Shown here: piece by piece, positions 9,814-19,615 of the stretch | How the letters are laid out: every line of letters begins with the position of its first letter | Position numbering within the stretch: the stretch's first letter is position 1 | Assembly: GCF_030295325.1 (NCBI RefSeq) | Contig: NZ_AP027059.1 | Span: 1,422,637-1,486,636 of the forward strand | Direction of reading: 5' to 3' | DNA: 64,000 nucleotides | Source: Haliovirga abyssi | GTDB lineage: Bacteria; Fusobacteriota; Fusobacteriia; Fusobacteriales; Haliovirgaceae | Notes under the pieces: model-generated | Told to the model about the DNA's origin: nothing | Seen by the model: only the letters and a program-made list of their open reading frames with translations | Databases searched by the model: none | Translations under genes and position numbers: made by a program

Positions 9814-11337
9814 TTATATTATCACTATTTTGTTCAATTCTTTTTTATATAATTCATAAATTTTTTCTTTTACAAATATCTCAAATATATACTTGTCCAA
9901 ATGGTTATCTTTCACTTCAAACTCCAATATTTTTAGAGCTTTTTCCACAGCCATTGGTGGTTTATAAGGTCTATCTCTTGCAGTTAAAGCTTCAAAAATA
10001 TCTAAAATTGCAAGTAACTTTGCCTCAAAAGGGATCTCATCTCCCACTAATCCATGCGGATAACCACTTCCATCAATTTTTTCATGATGCCCAGAAGCAA
10101 TTTCAGGAATTCTTTTTAATAATTTAGTCCATTTTATTCCTTCAAGAATATCATATGTAAATGTAACATGTAAATTCATTTCTCTTCTTTCTTCATCTGT
10201 TAAATTCCCTTTTTTTATCATAAGATTTTCTATCTCAAATTCATCTAATAAATTCCTATTTGTGCCATCTACATCAATAAATTCAACCATTGAAATTTTG
10301 CTAATCATATTTTCCTCATCAACAGTTACAAAACCCTTCTTATTTATATCGGAAATTATCTCATAATATTTATCTATTTTTAATAAAAGTTCTGTTTCAT
10401 AATCAGATAGCCTGTGTAATACTTTTCGCAACTCTAAGTTCTTTTTGAAATATTGAAATCTATATTTTATAGTTTCCATTCTATCATCTGTTAATCTGTT
10501 TCTTTTTAAAAGTATATTTTCTTTTATTCCTACTTTTCCAATATCATGTAATAATGCAGCATAATAAAGTTGTCTTATCTCATCTTTATTAAAAGTTTTA
10601 TCTTTGTATGGTCCATAATCTATTCTGTCTATAGCTTTTGCTAATTCTATAGCATATCCTGCCAACCTACGCGAATGTCCTGATGTAGTAGTATCTCTTG
10701 CATCTAAAGTACTTACCATTGCTTCTATAAATGATTGAAATAGTTCTTCTATCTCATTATATAATCTTGTTCTTTCTAATAATATTGCTGCCTGTGACGC
10801 TAAAGATGTTATTATTTCCTCTTCATCTCTTGTATAAGAAATAATATTTTTTTCAATTGTATCAGGCTCTCCTAATACAGTTCCCTCTTCCTTTTTTTTA
10901 TTTAATAATTGTAAAACTCCAACTACATCTCCACTATAATCTTTCATAGGAATAACCAACATATTTATAGTTTTATAATTTATACTTTTATCAAATGAAT
11001 TATTATATGTTATTTTTAATAATGAATCTATATTATTTACATTTTTAATATTTAACGTTTCTCCTGTTAATCCAACATATCCAGATATACTTTTTTTATT
11101 TAATGGCAATGTAAACTCTTTAAATGGAAATTCTCTAGAAAAATTTTTTGTGATTTTAAATTTTAATTTTTCTTCTTTGTCTATAATTTCTTTTATATAT
11201 AAACTTCCACCATCACTATTTGTTATTTTAATGCTCTCTTCAAGTATTAATTGTAACAACTTATTGGTATCTTTTTCTGCTGACAAAGCAATTCCTATTT
11301 TATTTAATTCTTTCATCAAATCATTTTTCGTTGCCAT
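9814..11337 (-). CDS. GAF-HD-GYP protein, predicted cyclic-di-GMP phosphodiesterase
   Basis: Soluble 507-residue protein with an N-terminal GAF sensor domain (about 20-195) and a C-terminal HD-GYP domain. Catalytic marks are HSRRLAGYAIELAKAI, LLHDIGKVGIKENIL and GHHEKIDGSGYPHGL. Studied HD-GYP proteins hydrolyse cyclic-di-GMP to GMP. About 90 residues, mostly predicted helical, separate HDIGKVGIK from the second LTDEERREMNLH segment, longer than in typical HD-GYP proteins. It lies between the GH57 and MBL-fold genes in one run with a second HD-GYP gene. Confidence 0.93.
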   Translation of the reverse strand: MATKNDLMKELNKIGIALSAEKDTNKLLQLILEESIKITNSDGGSLYIKEIIDKEEKLKFKITKNFSREFPFKEFTLPLNKKSISGYVGLTGETLNIKNVNNIDSLLKITYNNSFDKSINYKTINMLVIPMKDYSGDVVGVLQLLNKKKEEGTVLGEPDTIEKNIISYTRDEEEIITSLASQAAILLERTRLYNEIEELFQSFIEAMVSTLDARDTTTSGHSRRLAGYAIELAKAIDRIDYGPYKDKTFNKDEIRQLYYAALLHDIGKVGIKENILLKRNRLTDDRMETIKYRFQYFKKNLELRKVLHRLSDYETELLLKIDKYYEIISDINKKGFVTVDEENMISKISMVEFIDVDGTNRNLLDEFEIENLMIKKGNLTDEERREMNLHVTFTYDILEGIKWTKLLKRIPEIASGHHEKIDGSGYPHGLVGDEIPFEAKLLAILDIFEALTARDRPYKPPMAVEKALKILEFEVKDNHLDKYIFEIFVKEKIYELYKKELNKIVII

Positions 11338-11365
11338 ATCATTTCCCCCTTATACTTTTTATGCC

Positions 11366-13834
11366 CTAATTAATTACATCAAAAGTCTTTTCAGAAAATT
11401 TTAAATTTTTTATCAACTCTATAAATTTATTTTTATTTATATCTGACAACTTATCATAATTCTCCAATCCAAATTTATAAACTTTTTCTTGAGAATGGTT
11501 AGTTGATATATCTATTTTTAATAATTTTGATATGTTAAACAGTTTTAATATATCTTCAATTATCTCAATTTTTTCAAATTGCAACTCATCTATGAGAATA
11601 TTTAATTTTTCTTTCAATCTATCCTTCATTTTATCGTTAACTATCTTATAATTTAATTTTTTAGAAGACATAATAGCTGATACTAATTCACTCTCGCTAG
11701 ATTGTGAATTCAGATTTTCTAAAAATTCTTCTAGTAAATTTGTTATCTTATTTTTAAATGTATATTCTGCTGCTATTCTATATTCTTCAGGTATTGATAA
11801 TTCAGCATCTAGCAAAGCAGATATTACTTGAGAACTTTCAGTATAAATTTTTTCGTATGTATTTTTATAATCTTCAAAAAATTTACCTGTAACTTTTTTT
11901 AATATTTTTCTTTTTGTTTCTAATAAAAGCTCATTAAATGTATAATATTCACTATTAATATACATATCTAACGCTCTCATAGATTCAACTATTGAAAACT
12001 TTTTTTCTATTTTTTTTAATATCTCTCTTTTTATTTCAAAATATTCTGTATTTGAAAAAATGTTTTTAACAGAACATCTAAAATCCATATTCCCGAATTT
12101 TAAAACTCCATACATCACATATCTAAATTCATTAGTTATAAGATTTTTTATTTTTACTTTTCCTATATTTAATATAAGATTTCCATCTTCTATTTTACTA
12201 AAATCATCTCTTTCTATCTCATATGTGAATATCTCACTTTTTTTACTATATTTATAAAAAGATGAACTTATCGCATAATGAGCTACCATTTTATCAAAAT
12301 CAACTATTCTGCTTTTTACCATATTAAAATATATATCTTTCCCAGTTCCAAATTCTTTTATATTACTTTTGGCTTCTTCTAAATAATTCGTAAATATTTT
12401 TTCTATATCTTGATTTGTATAATCTTGTGCAAGTTGAATTGCTTTTGATGCATAACTCAAAATTTGAATTGTCTCTAATCCTGATATTTCATCAAAAAAC
12501 CATCCACAACTTGTAAACATTAACAATAAATTTCTCTGTATTTCTAATAATTTCAATAAAAACTCTTGTTCTTCTGTATCTACTTCTTTTTTTAAATTTC
12601 TCTTAAAATAATCATTTACATTTTTAAGGCTTCTGTTTAAAACAACATCAACATATTCATTCCTAGCTTTCCATATATCTTTAAAATATGGAGTAGCTTC
12701 TTTTCCATATATTTCTTTTAAAATGTCCCTCAATTTATTCAACCCATCTCTTAATGGCTTTCTCCATTTTTGATTCCAACCATAATTCCCACCCGAATTA
12801 CAACCACAATCATCTTTCCACCTATCAACTCCATGTGCACAGCTCCAAGAAGTTCCTTCTCCCTTGCCTTCGTTTAATTCTACTTCATCAACTACACCAA
12901 ATTTCTCTAAATAATACCCATAATTTATAACTTCAAAATTATTTTTTGGAGCTAAATCAAATAAAAGATGCGCCAATGTTAAATCAGCAAATTTTTTATG
13001 ATGTCCATAAGTTTCTCCATCAGTAGCTATATTCACTATTTGAGAATGTTCTGCCTTTTCATTTAAAGCTAGTTTTAATCTTGAGATATATTTAGATGAA
13101 TCCTTAACTGTATCTTCAAATCCTATACTACTAGATATAGGTCCATCATAAAAAAATATATCAATATATTTATTCGGATAAGTTTTTGAATAACATCTAT
13201 AAGGTTTTGTAGAATCTATTTTGCCACCCAAAACATCTTTCCACTCTTTTTTTTCCATTTCCCTTGTATTTTTTGCTTGATAAGGAGACAATATTGTAAA
13301 TTTTATATCATTCTCTATTAAAGCATCCACTGTTTTATAGTCAATTGCTGTTTCTGCCAACCACATACCTTCAGGCTTTCTCTTAAACCTTGATTCAAAA
13401 TCTTTTATTCCCCATAAAATTTGAGTGTTTTTATCTTCTTTATCTGCTAACGGCATTATAATATGATTATAAACTTGTGCTAAAGCATTTCCATGTCCCG
13501 AATATTCCTTTAAACTTTCTTTATCAGCTTCTAAAATTCTATTATAAGTTTCAAAATCATTTTTCTCTAGCCAACTTAATAATGTAGGCCCAAAATTAAA
13601 ACTCATTTTCGAATAATTATTCACAACTTTTATTATCTCTCCTTTAGAATTGAATATTTTAGAAAATGCATTAGGCCTATAACACTCTTCATTTATCCTT
13701 TCATTCCAATCATGAAATGGATGAGCACTTTTTTGTATTTCTATTGCTTCTAACCAAGGATTTTCTCTAGGCGGTTGATAAAAATGTCCATGAATAACCA
13801 AATAAGATTTTTTTATATCTTTTTTATTTTTCAT
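11366..13834 (-). CDS. Glycoside hydrolase family 57 protein with DUF3536 region
   Basis: 822-residue cytoplasmic protein acting on alpha-glucans or a related glycan. GH57 marks: VIHGHFYQPPRENPW at the start, a domain to about residue 330 containing GMWLAETAID (expected nucleophile region) and IATDGETYGHHK (expected acid region). The remainder matches the DUF3536 arrangement, rich in charged helices. The precise activity (amylase, branching enzyme, 4-alpha-glucanotransferase) cannot be decided. It overlaps the upstream HD-GYP gene by 4 bp and is followed 28 bp later by a GAF-HD-GYP gene, so it is probably co-translated with signalling proteins. Confidence 0.9.
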   Translation of the reverse strand: MKNKKDIKKSYLVIHGHFYQPPRENPWLEAIEIQKSAHPFHDWNERINEECYRPNAFSKIFNSKGEIIKVVNNYSKMSFNFGPTLLSWLEKNDFETYNRILEADKESLKEYSGHGNALAQVYNHIIMPLADKEDKNTQILWGIKDFESRFKRKPEGMWLAETAIDYKTVDALIENDIKFTILSPYQAKNTREMEKKEWKDVLGGKIDSTKPYRCYSKTYPNKYIDIFFYDGPISSSIGFEDTVKDSSKYISRLKLALNEKAEHSQIVNIATDGETYGHHKKFADLTLAHLLFDLAPKNNFEVINYGYYLEKFGVVDEVELNEGKGEGTSWSCAHGVDRWKDDCGCNSGGNYGWNQKWRKPLRDGLNKLRDILKEIYGKEATPYFKDIWKARNEYVDVVLNRSLKNVNDYFKRNLKKEVDTEEQEFLLKLLEIQRNLLLMFTSCGWFFDEISGLETIQILSYASKAIQLAQDYTNQDIEKIFTNYLEEAKSNIKEFGTGKDIYFNMVKSRIVDFDKMVAHYAISSSFYKYSKKSEIFTYEIERDDFSKIEDGNLILNIGKVKIKNLITNEFRYVMYGVLKFGNMDFRCSVKNIFSNTEYFEIKREILKKIEKKFSIVESMRALDMYINSEYYTFNELLLETKRKILKKVTGKFFEDYKNTYEKIYTESSQVISALLDAELSIPEEYRIAAEYTFKNKITNLLEEFLENLNSQSSESELVSAIMSSKKLNYKIVNDKMKDRLKEKLNILIDELQFEKIEIIEDILKLFNISKLLKIDISTNHSQEKVYKFGLENYDKLSDINKNKFIELIKNLKFSEKTFDVIN

Positions 13835-15243
13835 AATTCTCTATCCTCCATTAATTTTAAAAAAACATCAACCAATTTTTCTTCAAATTGTATATTTTTA
13901 TTCTTTTTTAGTTCTTGTACAGCAAATTCATGACTTAATCCTTTTCTATAAGGCCTATCTGATGTTATTGCATCATAAGTATCTGCTACAGATATTATAC
14001 GAGAAGTTAATGGTATTTCCTTTTTTTTCAATCCTAAAGGATAACCTGTCCCATTCCATTTTTCATGATGATGCCTTATTATTTCTGCAATATTTTTCAT
14101 ATTATTAATTTGAGATACTATTTCATACCCATTTTCAGGGTGTTTTTTTATTTGTTCAAACTCATAGTCAGTTAATTTTCCAGTCTTATTCAAAATATAT
14201 TCTGGCAATCCTATTTTCCCCACATCATGCAAAACAGCTGCCATATCCAATTCTTTTAATTTGGCTGGTGAAAATCCCAATTCTTTTGCAATCATATATG
14301 AATACTCTGCAACTCTTTGCGAATGCCCTTTTGTGTAAGTATCTTTAGCTTCTATTGCCTTTACCAATGATTTTACAATTTCAAAATTCATATTCTTACT
14401 TTCTTCAAGTAAGTATGCATTTTCAATAATAATTCCTGCATGACTTAGAATATCTATTATTATTTGTTCCTCTTTTTCAGACAGTTCTAATTCTGAATGT
14501 TTCACTAATAATAAATATCCTCTTAAATTATTTTTTATAATTATCGGGAAACTATACCATGATTTACTATCTAAAAAGTTAGGTATAAAAGCTATAGAAT
14601 TTTCTAATATATCAATTAACATACTGCTTTTACTATATTTTAATAGTTTTTTCAAAAAACTTATTCTTTCACTTTTTCCATCTTTCAAATAATAATGTTT
14701 TTCTTTTTCATTACGCTTTAAAACAAATAATGAAAAGCCTGAAACTAAATTTTCTAATAAATATAATAATTTTTCTATTACTTCTTCAAATGCCAATTCC
14801 AGCCTTAATATTTTTGTCATTTCATACAAAACCTGATAGTCTGTTAATTCATTTTCTATTTCTATATTTCTTTTTTCTAACTCTTTATACCCAAATCTAT
14901 CATAAACTCTTTCATCTAATTCACTAATTATATCAACTATATTGTAATCTTTTATCTTTCCGTTATATACACAAGATGCTCCAAGTTTATAATATTTTCT
15001 AGCAAATCTTATTACATTAACTTCAGAAAAAATTGCAAATTTAAAATTTAACTCTAAATCTAACAACTCTTTTAAAATATTTTTATTCCAATTCTCTTCA
15101 TCAATAAGAAGATAAAATTTTTCATTTTTCTCTATTTTTTTTAAATCAAACTCATTTTCCCCAAATATTTTTACATCATAAAAGAATTCAATATCCTCTA
15201 TAAATATATTTTTATCATTAGATAATATAATTATTTTACTCAT
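13831..15243 (-). CDS. HD-GYP domain protein with degenerate receiver and GAF-like regions
   Basis: 470-residue predicted cyclic-di-GMP phosphodiesterase. Residues 1-110 look like a response-regulator fold (KIIILSND..., GASCVYNGKIKDY) but the usual phospho-acceptor aspartate pattern is not obvious. A GAF-like segment follows (LRLELAFEEVIEKLLYLLENL), then a canonical HD-GYP domain: HSQRVAEYSYMIAKELG, AAVLHDVGKIGLPEYIL, RHHHEKWNGTGYPLGL, ADTYDAITSDRPYR. The stop overlaps the GH57 start by 4 bp (ATGA), a sign of translational coupling. It is the second HD-GYP protein in this operon. Confidence 0.93.
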   Translation of the reverse strand: MSKIIILSNDKNIFIEDIEFFYDVKIFGENEFDLKKIEKNEKFYLLIDEENWNKNILKELLDLELNFKFAIFSEVNVIRFARKYYKLGASCVYNGKIKDYNIVDIISELDERVYDRFGYKELEKRNIEIENELTDYQVLYEMTKILRLELAFEEVIEKLLYLLENLVSGFSLFVLKRNEKEKHYYLKDGKSERISFLKKLLKYSKSSMLIDILENSIAFIPNFLDSKSWYSFPIIIKNNLRGYLLLVKHSELELSEKEEQIIIDILSHAGIIIENAYLLEESKNMNFEIVKSLVKAIEAKDTYTKGHSQRVAEYSYMIAKELGFSPAKLKELDMAAVLHDVGKIGLPEYILNKTGKLTDYEFEQIKKHPENGYEIVSQINNMKNIAEIIRHHHEKWNGTGYPLGLKKKEIPLTSRIISVADTYDAITSDRPYRKGLSHEFAVQELKKNKNIQFEEKLVDVFLKLMEDREL

Positions 15244-15261
15244 ATAACGATTACTCCCCCA

Positions 15262-15984
15262 CTAATAATATGATTCTACTTCACTACTATATTTCCCATT
15301 TTCACTATATACGTTTAAAGGTGTTTCTATTGCTATATTTTTTTTTCGATTTTTTATTGCTTCTAACATAAATAATTCAGCGTTTTTATCTACTTTAGTA
15401 TGAATGAATCTTAATCTTTTTATATGAAAATTATGTTTTGTAATAACGTTTACTAATTCTTGAAATCTTTTACTCCTATAAATAATATTAAAACTTCCAC
15501 CATCTTTCAATACTTTATTTGAAGATTCAATTAAAGAATTTAAATCTAATTTCAGTTCATGCCTAGAGATTGCTTTTATTAAATTATTACTTACTTTTCC
15601 ATTTTTAACTTTCATATATGGCGGATTTGTAACAATCATATCAAACTTTTTTTCAACTTCATAATCTTTTATATCTATATTTTCAATTTTTATTTTATCT
15701 TCTAATTTATTTATCAATACACTTCTTTTTGACATACTTGCAATATTCTCTTGCAGTTCTACTCCTGTTATAGTATTAATATTTTCATTATTTACTAATA
15801 GCAATGGAATTATCCCAGTTCCAGTCCCTATATCTAATAAATTTATTTTTCTTTTATTATCAATTTTAACAAAATTAGAAATTAATACCGCATCCAAAGA
15901 AAATCTAAATCCATTCTTTTTTTGAATGATTTTCATATTAAATTTTGTTAACTCTTCTAGTGTTTCATCTTCATAAATTTTCAT
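15262..15984 (-). CDS. TrmN6-like tRNA1(Val) A37 N6-methyltransferase
   Basis: SAM-dependent methyltransferase of the YfiC/TrmN6 type, expected to methylate an adenine in tRNA or another nucleic acid. 240 residues; SAM-binding loop LLDIGTGTGIIPLLL near residue 50, acidic VELQENIASMSKR, and the amino-methylase motif NPPYMK near residue 120. The N-terminus (KKNGFRFSLDAVLISNF) is also typical of this family. It starts 6 bp after ricT. The tRNA target is known for the family and not shown here. Confidence 0.88.
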   Translation of the reverse strand: MKIYEDETLEELTKFNMKIIQKKNGFRFSLDAVLISNFVKIDNKRKINLLDIGTGTGIIPLLLVNNENINTITGVELQENIASMSKRSVLINKLEDKIKIENIDIKDYEVEKKFDMIVTNPPYMKVKNGKVSNNLIKAISRHELKLDLNSLIESSNKVLKDGGSFNIIYRSKRFQELVNVITKHNFHIKRLRFIHTKVDKNAELFMLEAIKNRKKNIAIETPLNVYSENGKYSSEVESYY

Positions 15985-15990
15985 TATAAT

Positions 15991-16872
15991 TTATTCCTTT
16001 TCTAAGCTAGCTGTTTTGCTCCCATGTTCACCTAAATTATGACTCTCTTTCATTTGCTTTGCTTCCTCTTTATCAAAAGCAATCTCATCTATGTTAAATT
16101 TATTTACTCCTTTATCTTTTACGTCTACATATATATACCCATTTAACGGATTTAAATTTATAGTTTTTCCTCTTCCAGAAGGAGTCTCTACTCTTTGCCC
16201 TACTGCTGGATAATCTGCTAATATTTCTTTATATTGCTCATATTCATATTTCATACAACATAATAATCTTCCACAAACTCCTGAAATTTTAGATGGATTT
16301 ATTACAAGTCCTTGTTCTCTTCCCATCTTTATTGATACTGAATCAAATTTATCTATAAATTTTCTACAACATAACTCATGCCCACAAATTCCAAATCCAC
16401 CTAAAATCCTAGCTTCATCCCTAACTCCTATTTGTCTTAATTCTATTCTCAATCTAAAAGAAGAAGCTAAATCTTTTACTAAATTTCTAAAATCTATTCT
16501 TCCTTCAGCAGTAAAATAAAAAATAAGTTTATTTTTATCAAATGTATATTCTGCTGTTATTAATTTCATAGGCAAATTATGTTCAAATATTTTCTTTTTA
16601 CATATTTCATATGCTTTCTTTGCGTCTTCTCTAAGCTTATCATACTTATCTGTATCATTTTTATTTGCTTTTCTTATTACTGGCTTTAAGGGCGATACTA
16701 AAGCTTTTTCATCCATCACTCTAACTTCTGCATAGACTGTCCCTATCTCTTGCCCTCTTACTGTATCTACAATTACTTTTTCACCTTTTTTATATTGTTC
16801 ATCCCCTATAACTTCAAAATTATACCTTTTTTTTGTAACTTCAAACATTACTCCAAGCACATTATGTTCCAT
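15991..16872 (-). CDS. ricT: RicT/PSP1-family protein (YaaT-like)
   Basis: 293-residue PSP1-domain protein. In Bacillus subtilis RicT works with RicA and RicF to help RNase Y process RNA. The cysteine-rich signature is intact: GGFGICGHELCCRKF and KISGVCGRLLCCMKYE, which in RicT contribute to Fe-S cluster binding. The C-terminus is short and charged. It begins 1 bp after hisB ends and is followed 6 bp later by the tRNA methyltransferase gene. No ricA, ricF or rny is visible here. Confidence 0.92.
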   Translation of the reverse strand: MEHNVLGVMFEVTKKRYNFEVIGDEQYKKGEKVIVDTVRGQEIGTVYAEVRVMDEKALVSPLKPVIRKANKNDTDKYDKLREDAKKAYEICKKKIFEHNLPMKLITAEYTFDKNKLIFYFTAEGRIDFRNLVKDLASSFRLRIELRQIGVRDEARILGGFGICGHELCCRKFIDKFDSVSIKMGREQGLVINPSKISGVCGRLLCCMKYEYEQYKEILADYPAVGQRVETPSGRGKTINLNPLNGYIYVDVKDKGVNKFNIDEIAFDKEEAKQMKESHNLGEHGSKTASLEKE

Positions 16873-17469
16873 CTATTGTATTACTCCCTTCGTCGATTGT
16901 ATTTTGTCATTTATTATATTAACTGCTTCCTGTAACGCCTTTGCAAATCCTTTAAAAAAGCTTTCTATAATATGATGTGTATTTGTTCCTCTAATTAAAT
17001 CCATATGTACATTTATTCCACCATTATAAGCAAGTGAATAGAAAAATTCCTCAACAAGCTCTGTGTCAAATTCTCCAACTTTATCTTTGGTAAATTCACA
17101 ATTAAAACTTAAAAAACCTCTTCCGCTTAAATCTAATGATACTCTAGTTAAAGCTTCCATCATTGGGAGATGAAAAGTCCCATATCTTTTTATTCCAATT
17201 TTATCTCCTAATGCTTCTTTTATTGCAACACCTAATGATATACCAACATCTTCAACTGTATGATGAAAATCAATATAAGTATCTCCTTCAGCTTTACATA
17301 TCAAATCAAAACTTCCATGTTTTGCAAAAAGTTCTAACATATGATCTAAAAATCCAACTCCTGTTTTTACATCATATTTCCCATCGCCATCTAAATTTAT
17401 TTTTACATATATTTTTGTTTCAGTTGTATTTCTTGTAACCTCTCCTATACGTTTAATTCTTACCACCAC
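16873..17469 (-). CDS. hisB: Imidazoleglycerol-phosphate dehydratase
   Basis: Sixth step of histidine synthesis, as a stand-alone dehydratase without the phosphatase fusion seen in enterobacteria. 198 residues; metal-binding DFHHTVEDVGISLG and THHIIESFFKGFAKAL are both intact. There is no ATG near the start. The GTG at 17467-17469 directly abuts the radC stop (TAG at 17470-17472), so translation is probably coupled to radC. No other his gene is in the window, an unusual location for hisB. Confidence 0.95.
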   Translation of the reverse strand: MVVRIKRIGEVTRNTTETKIYVKINLDGDGKYDVKTGVGFLDHMLELFAKHGSFDLICKAEGDTYIDFHHTVEDVGISLGVAIKEALGDKIGIKRYGTFHLPMMEALTRVSLDLSGRGFLSFNCEFTKDKVGEFDTELVEEFFYSLAYNGGINVHMDLIRGTNTHHIIESFFKGFAKALQEAVNIINDKIQSTKGVIQ

Positions 17470-18159
17470 CTATATTAAATTATTCTCCAAAAAACTATAA
17501 TAATTATTAGTAGTCAATATAATATGATCTAATAATTCCACTTCAATTTCTTCCAATATATTTTTTGTTTTTTTTGTAAACTTTATATCATTTTTTGAAG
17601 GAGTTTCATCTCCACTTGGATGATTATGAGCAAAAATTACCTTTTTAGCATTTGAAAATATTATTTTTTTTATAAGTTCCCTTGGATAAATATAATTTCT
17701 ATCCAAAGTTCCTTCAAATAAAATTTCATCTTTTATAATTCCATTTTTTGAATCTAAAAAAATAATAATAAAAAGTTCTTTACTATTATTTGATAACTTT
17801 GCTTTCAAATATTCTATTAACTCTAATGTGTTCTCTATTTTATTTTTTTTATTTAATTTCTCTTTTAAATTTATTTTTAAAATTTCATTAATAATGTTAA
17901 TTAATATTGCGCTATTTTCACCAATACCATTTATCTCCATCAATTCTTCTTTGGTTAATGAAAATATATTTGTGAAATTTCCATACTCGTTTAATAACTC
18001 TTTTGCAATTATTTTACAATCTTTTCTTGGAATAGCATAAGTTAATAACAACTCTAGTATCTCATATTTATGTAATCCATTAGCACCTGAATTTAAATAT
18101 TTTTCTTTTAATCTTTTTCTATGTCCATTTAACAACTCTTTTTTCATAATAAACCCCAT
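17470..18159 (-). CDS. radC: RadC/JAB-domain DNA repair-like protein
   Basis: 229-residue RadC family protein: N-terminal helix-hairpin-helix region (INGIGENSAILINI) and C-terminal JAMM metalloprotease-like domain with HNHPSGDETPSKND. The biochemical function of RadC is still unclear, and links to repair or competence vary between species. The first ATG is at 18157-18159; an internal ATG (MKKELL) four codons later is also possible. It leads the operon with hisB, ricT and trmN-like. Confidence 0.93.
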   Translation of the reverse strand: MGFIMKKELLNGHRKRLKEKYLNSGANGLHKYEILELLLTYAIPRKDCKIIAKELLNEYGNFTNIFSLTKEELMEINGIGENSAILINIINEILKINLKEKLNKKNKIENTLELIEYLKAKLSNNSKELFIIIFLDSKNGIIKDEILFEGTLDRNYIYPRELIKKIIFSNAKKVIFAHNHPSGDETPSKNDIKFTKKTKNILEEIEVELLDHIILTTNNYYSFLENNLI

Positions 18160-18269
18160 TTTCCCAAATTAGATTATATCTTTTATTTATATTTTTGTCA
18201 AACCATTATTCTTACAATACATATATCTTAAAACAACTTTTAATTTTTTTACACTAAAATATAAAAAAT

Positions 18270-19550
18270 TTACTTATAAATCTTTTCAAACTCATCAAAA
18301 TAATTAGGAAAAGTTTTAGATACACATTTTGGATCATTTATTTTTGTATTAGGTATTAATAATCCAGCTAGTGAAAAACTCATTGCCATTCTATGATCGT
18401 CATATGTATCAATTAAAATTCCTTCATTATATTTTTTAACTGGTTCTATTATTAAGCCATCTTCTAATTCTGTTACTTTTGCTCCAAGTTTAGTTAATTC
18501 ATTATACACTGCTTTTATTCTATCGGTTTCTTTTATTCTCATATTATACACATTTTTTATTTCTGTTTTCCCTTCTGCAAAAAGTGCAACTACAGCAAGA
18601 GTTTGTGCCACATCTGACATATGATGCATATCCACAGTTACTCCTTTTAGTTTTCCATTCCCTCTTACAATTACAAAATTTTCCCCATACTCAACTTCTG
18701 CTCCCATCTTTTCTAATACTTCTAATAATTTTATATCTCCCTGCATTGCATCTTTTTTTACATTATTTACTTTTATTTCACTATTAGTTATTGCAGCCAT
18801 TCCAAAAAAATATGAAGCCGACGAGCAATCTCCTTCTACACTGTATTCTCTTCCTTGATATTTTTTGCCAGATTTAATCTCAAATTTTTTAAAATTATAA
18901 TTTTTTATTTCCATTCCAAAATCCTTCATCATAGTTAAAGTTATATTCACATAAGGGATAGATACCAAATTCCCATCAATATTTATAGTTATATCATTTT
19001 CCCCATATGGAGTAGATAATAATAAAGATGTTAAATATTGACTACTTTTATTCCCTTTTATTGTAACTTCTGTCCCATTTAATCTGTTTGCATTTATAAT
19101 AATTGGCGGATATCCATTATTTTCCATATAATTTACATCTACATCTAATTGAGTCAATGCTTCCACTAAATCTTTTATTGGTCTTTGTTTCATTCTCTCT
19201 ATTCCAGTTAATATTACCTTTCCTTTTCCTGTTGATATATATGTTGGTAAAAATCTCATTGCTGTTCCTGCATTTCCTACGAAAAGTTCACATTCTCCAA
19301 AATTTCTATTTTGATTTCCCTCAATTGTTACAACTTTATTTTCTTCATCTATATCAATTTTATTTCCTAATTGTTGCAATGCTTTCATCATATATCTAGT
19401 ATCATCGCTAAACAACATATTTTTTAAAATTGTTTTTCCTGTTGCTAATGCTGACAAAATTAAAGCTCTATTTGCTACTGATTTAGAACCTGGTATTTCA
19501 ACTTCTGCTTTAAAATTTTTATGTGGTTTCACTTCATAAATTTTATTCAT
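18270..19550 (-). CDS. aroA: 3-phosphoshikimate 1-carboxyvinyltransferase (EPSP synthase)
   Basis: Joins shikimate-3-phosphate and PEP in the shikimate pathway. 426 residues, full length. Seen: PGSKSVANRALILSALA (substrate lysine), GNAGTAMRFLP, SSQYLTSLLLS, DCSSASYFF, and the C-terminal RIKETDRI and DDHRMAMSFSLAGL motifs. It stands alone, with no other aro genes adjacent, preceded by a terminator hairpin at 19585-19613 and an AAGGAG ribosome site. Confidence 0.97.
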   Translation of the reverse strand: MNKIYEVKPHKNFKAEVEIPGSKSVANRALILSALATGKTILKNMLFSDDTRYMMKALQQLGNKIDIDEENKVVTIEGNQNRNFGECELFVGNAGTAMRFLPTYISTGKGKVILTGIERMKQRPIKDLVEALTQLDVDVNYMENNGYPPIIINANRLNGTEVTIKGNKSSQYLTSLLLSTPYGENDITINIDGNLVSIPYVNITLTMMKDFGMEIKNYNFKKFEIKSGKKYQGREYSVEGDCSSASYFFGMAAITNSEIKVNNVKKDAMQGDIKLLEVLEKMGAEVEYGENFVIVRGNGKLKGVTVDMHHMSDVAQTLAVVALFAEGKTEIKNVYNMRIKETDRIKAVYNELTKLGAKVTELEDGLIIEPVKKYNEGILIDTYDDHRMAMSFSLAGLLIPNTKINDPKCVSKTFPNYFDEFEKIYK

Positions 19551-19584
19551 ATTTATTATCTCCTTAAATTTTTATTATTTTAAA

Positions 19585-19613
19585 AAATGGCAGCCATTTC
19601 TAGACCGCCATTT
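19585..19613 (-). terminator. Rho-independent terminator of effector/immunity cluster
   Basis: Minus strand AAATGGCGG ... CTGCCATTT makes a 9-bp stem with one G-U pair, then a T run. It separates the membrane protein gene ending at 19616 from aroA. Confidence 0.75.
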
Positions 19614-19615
19614 AT

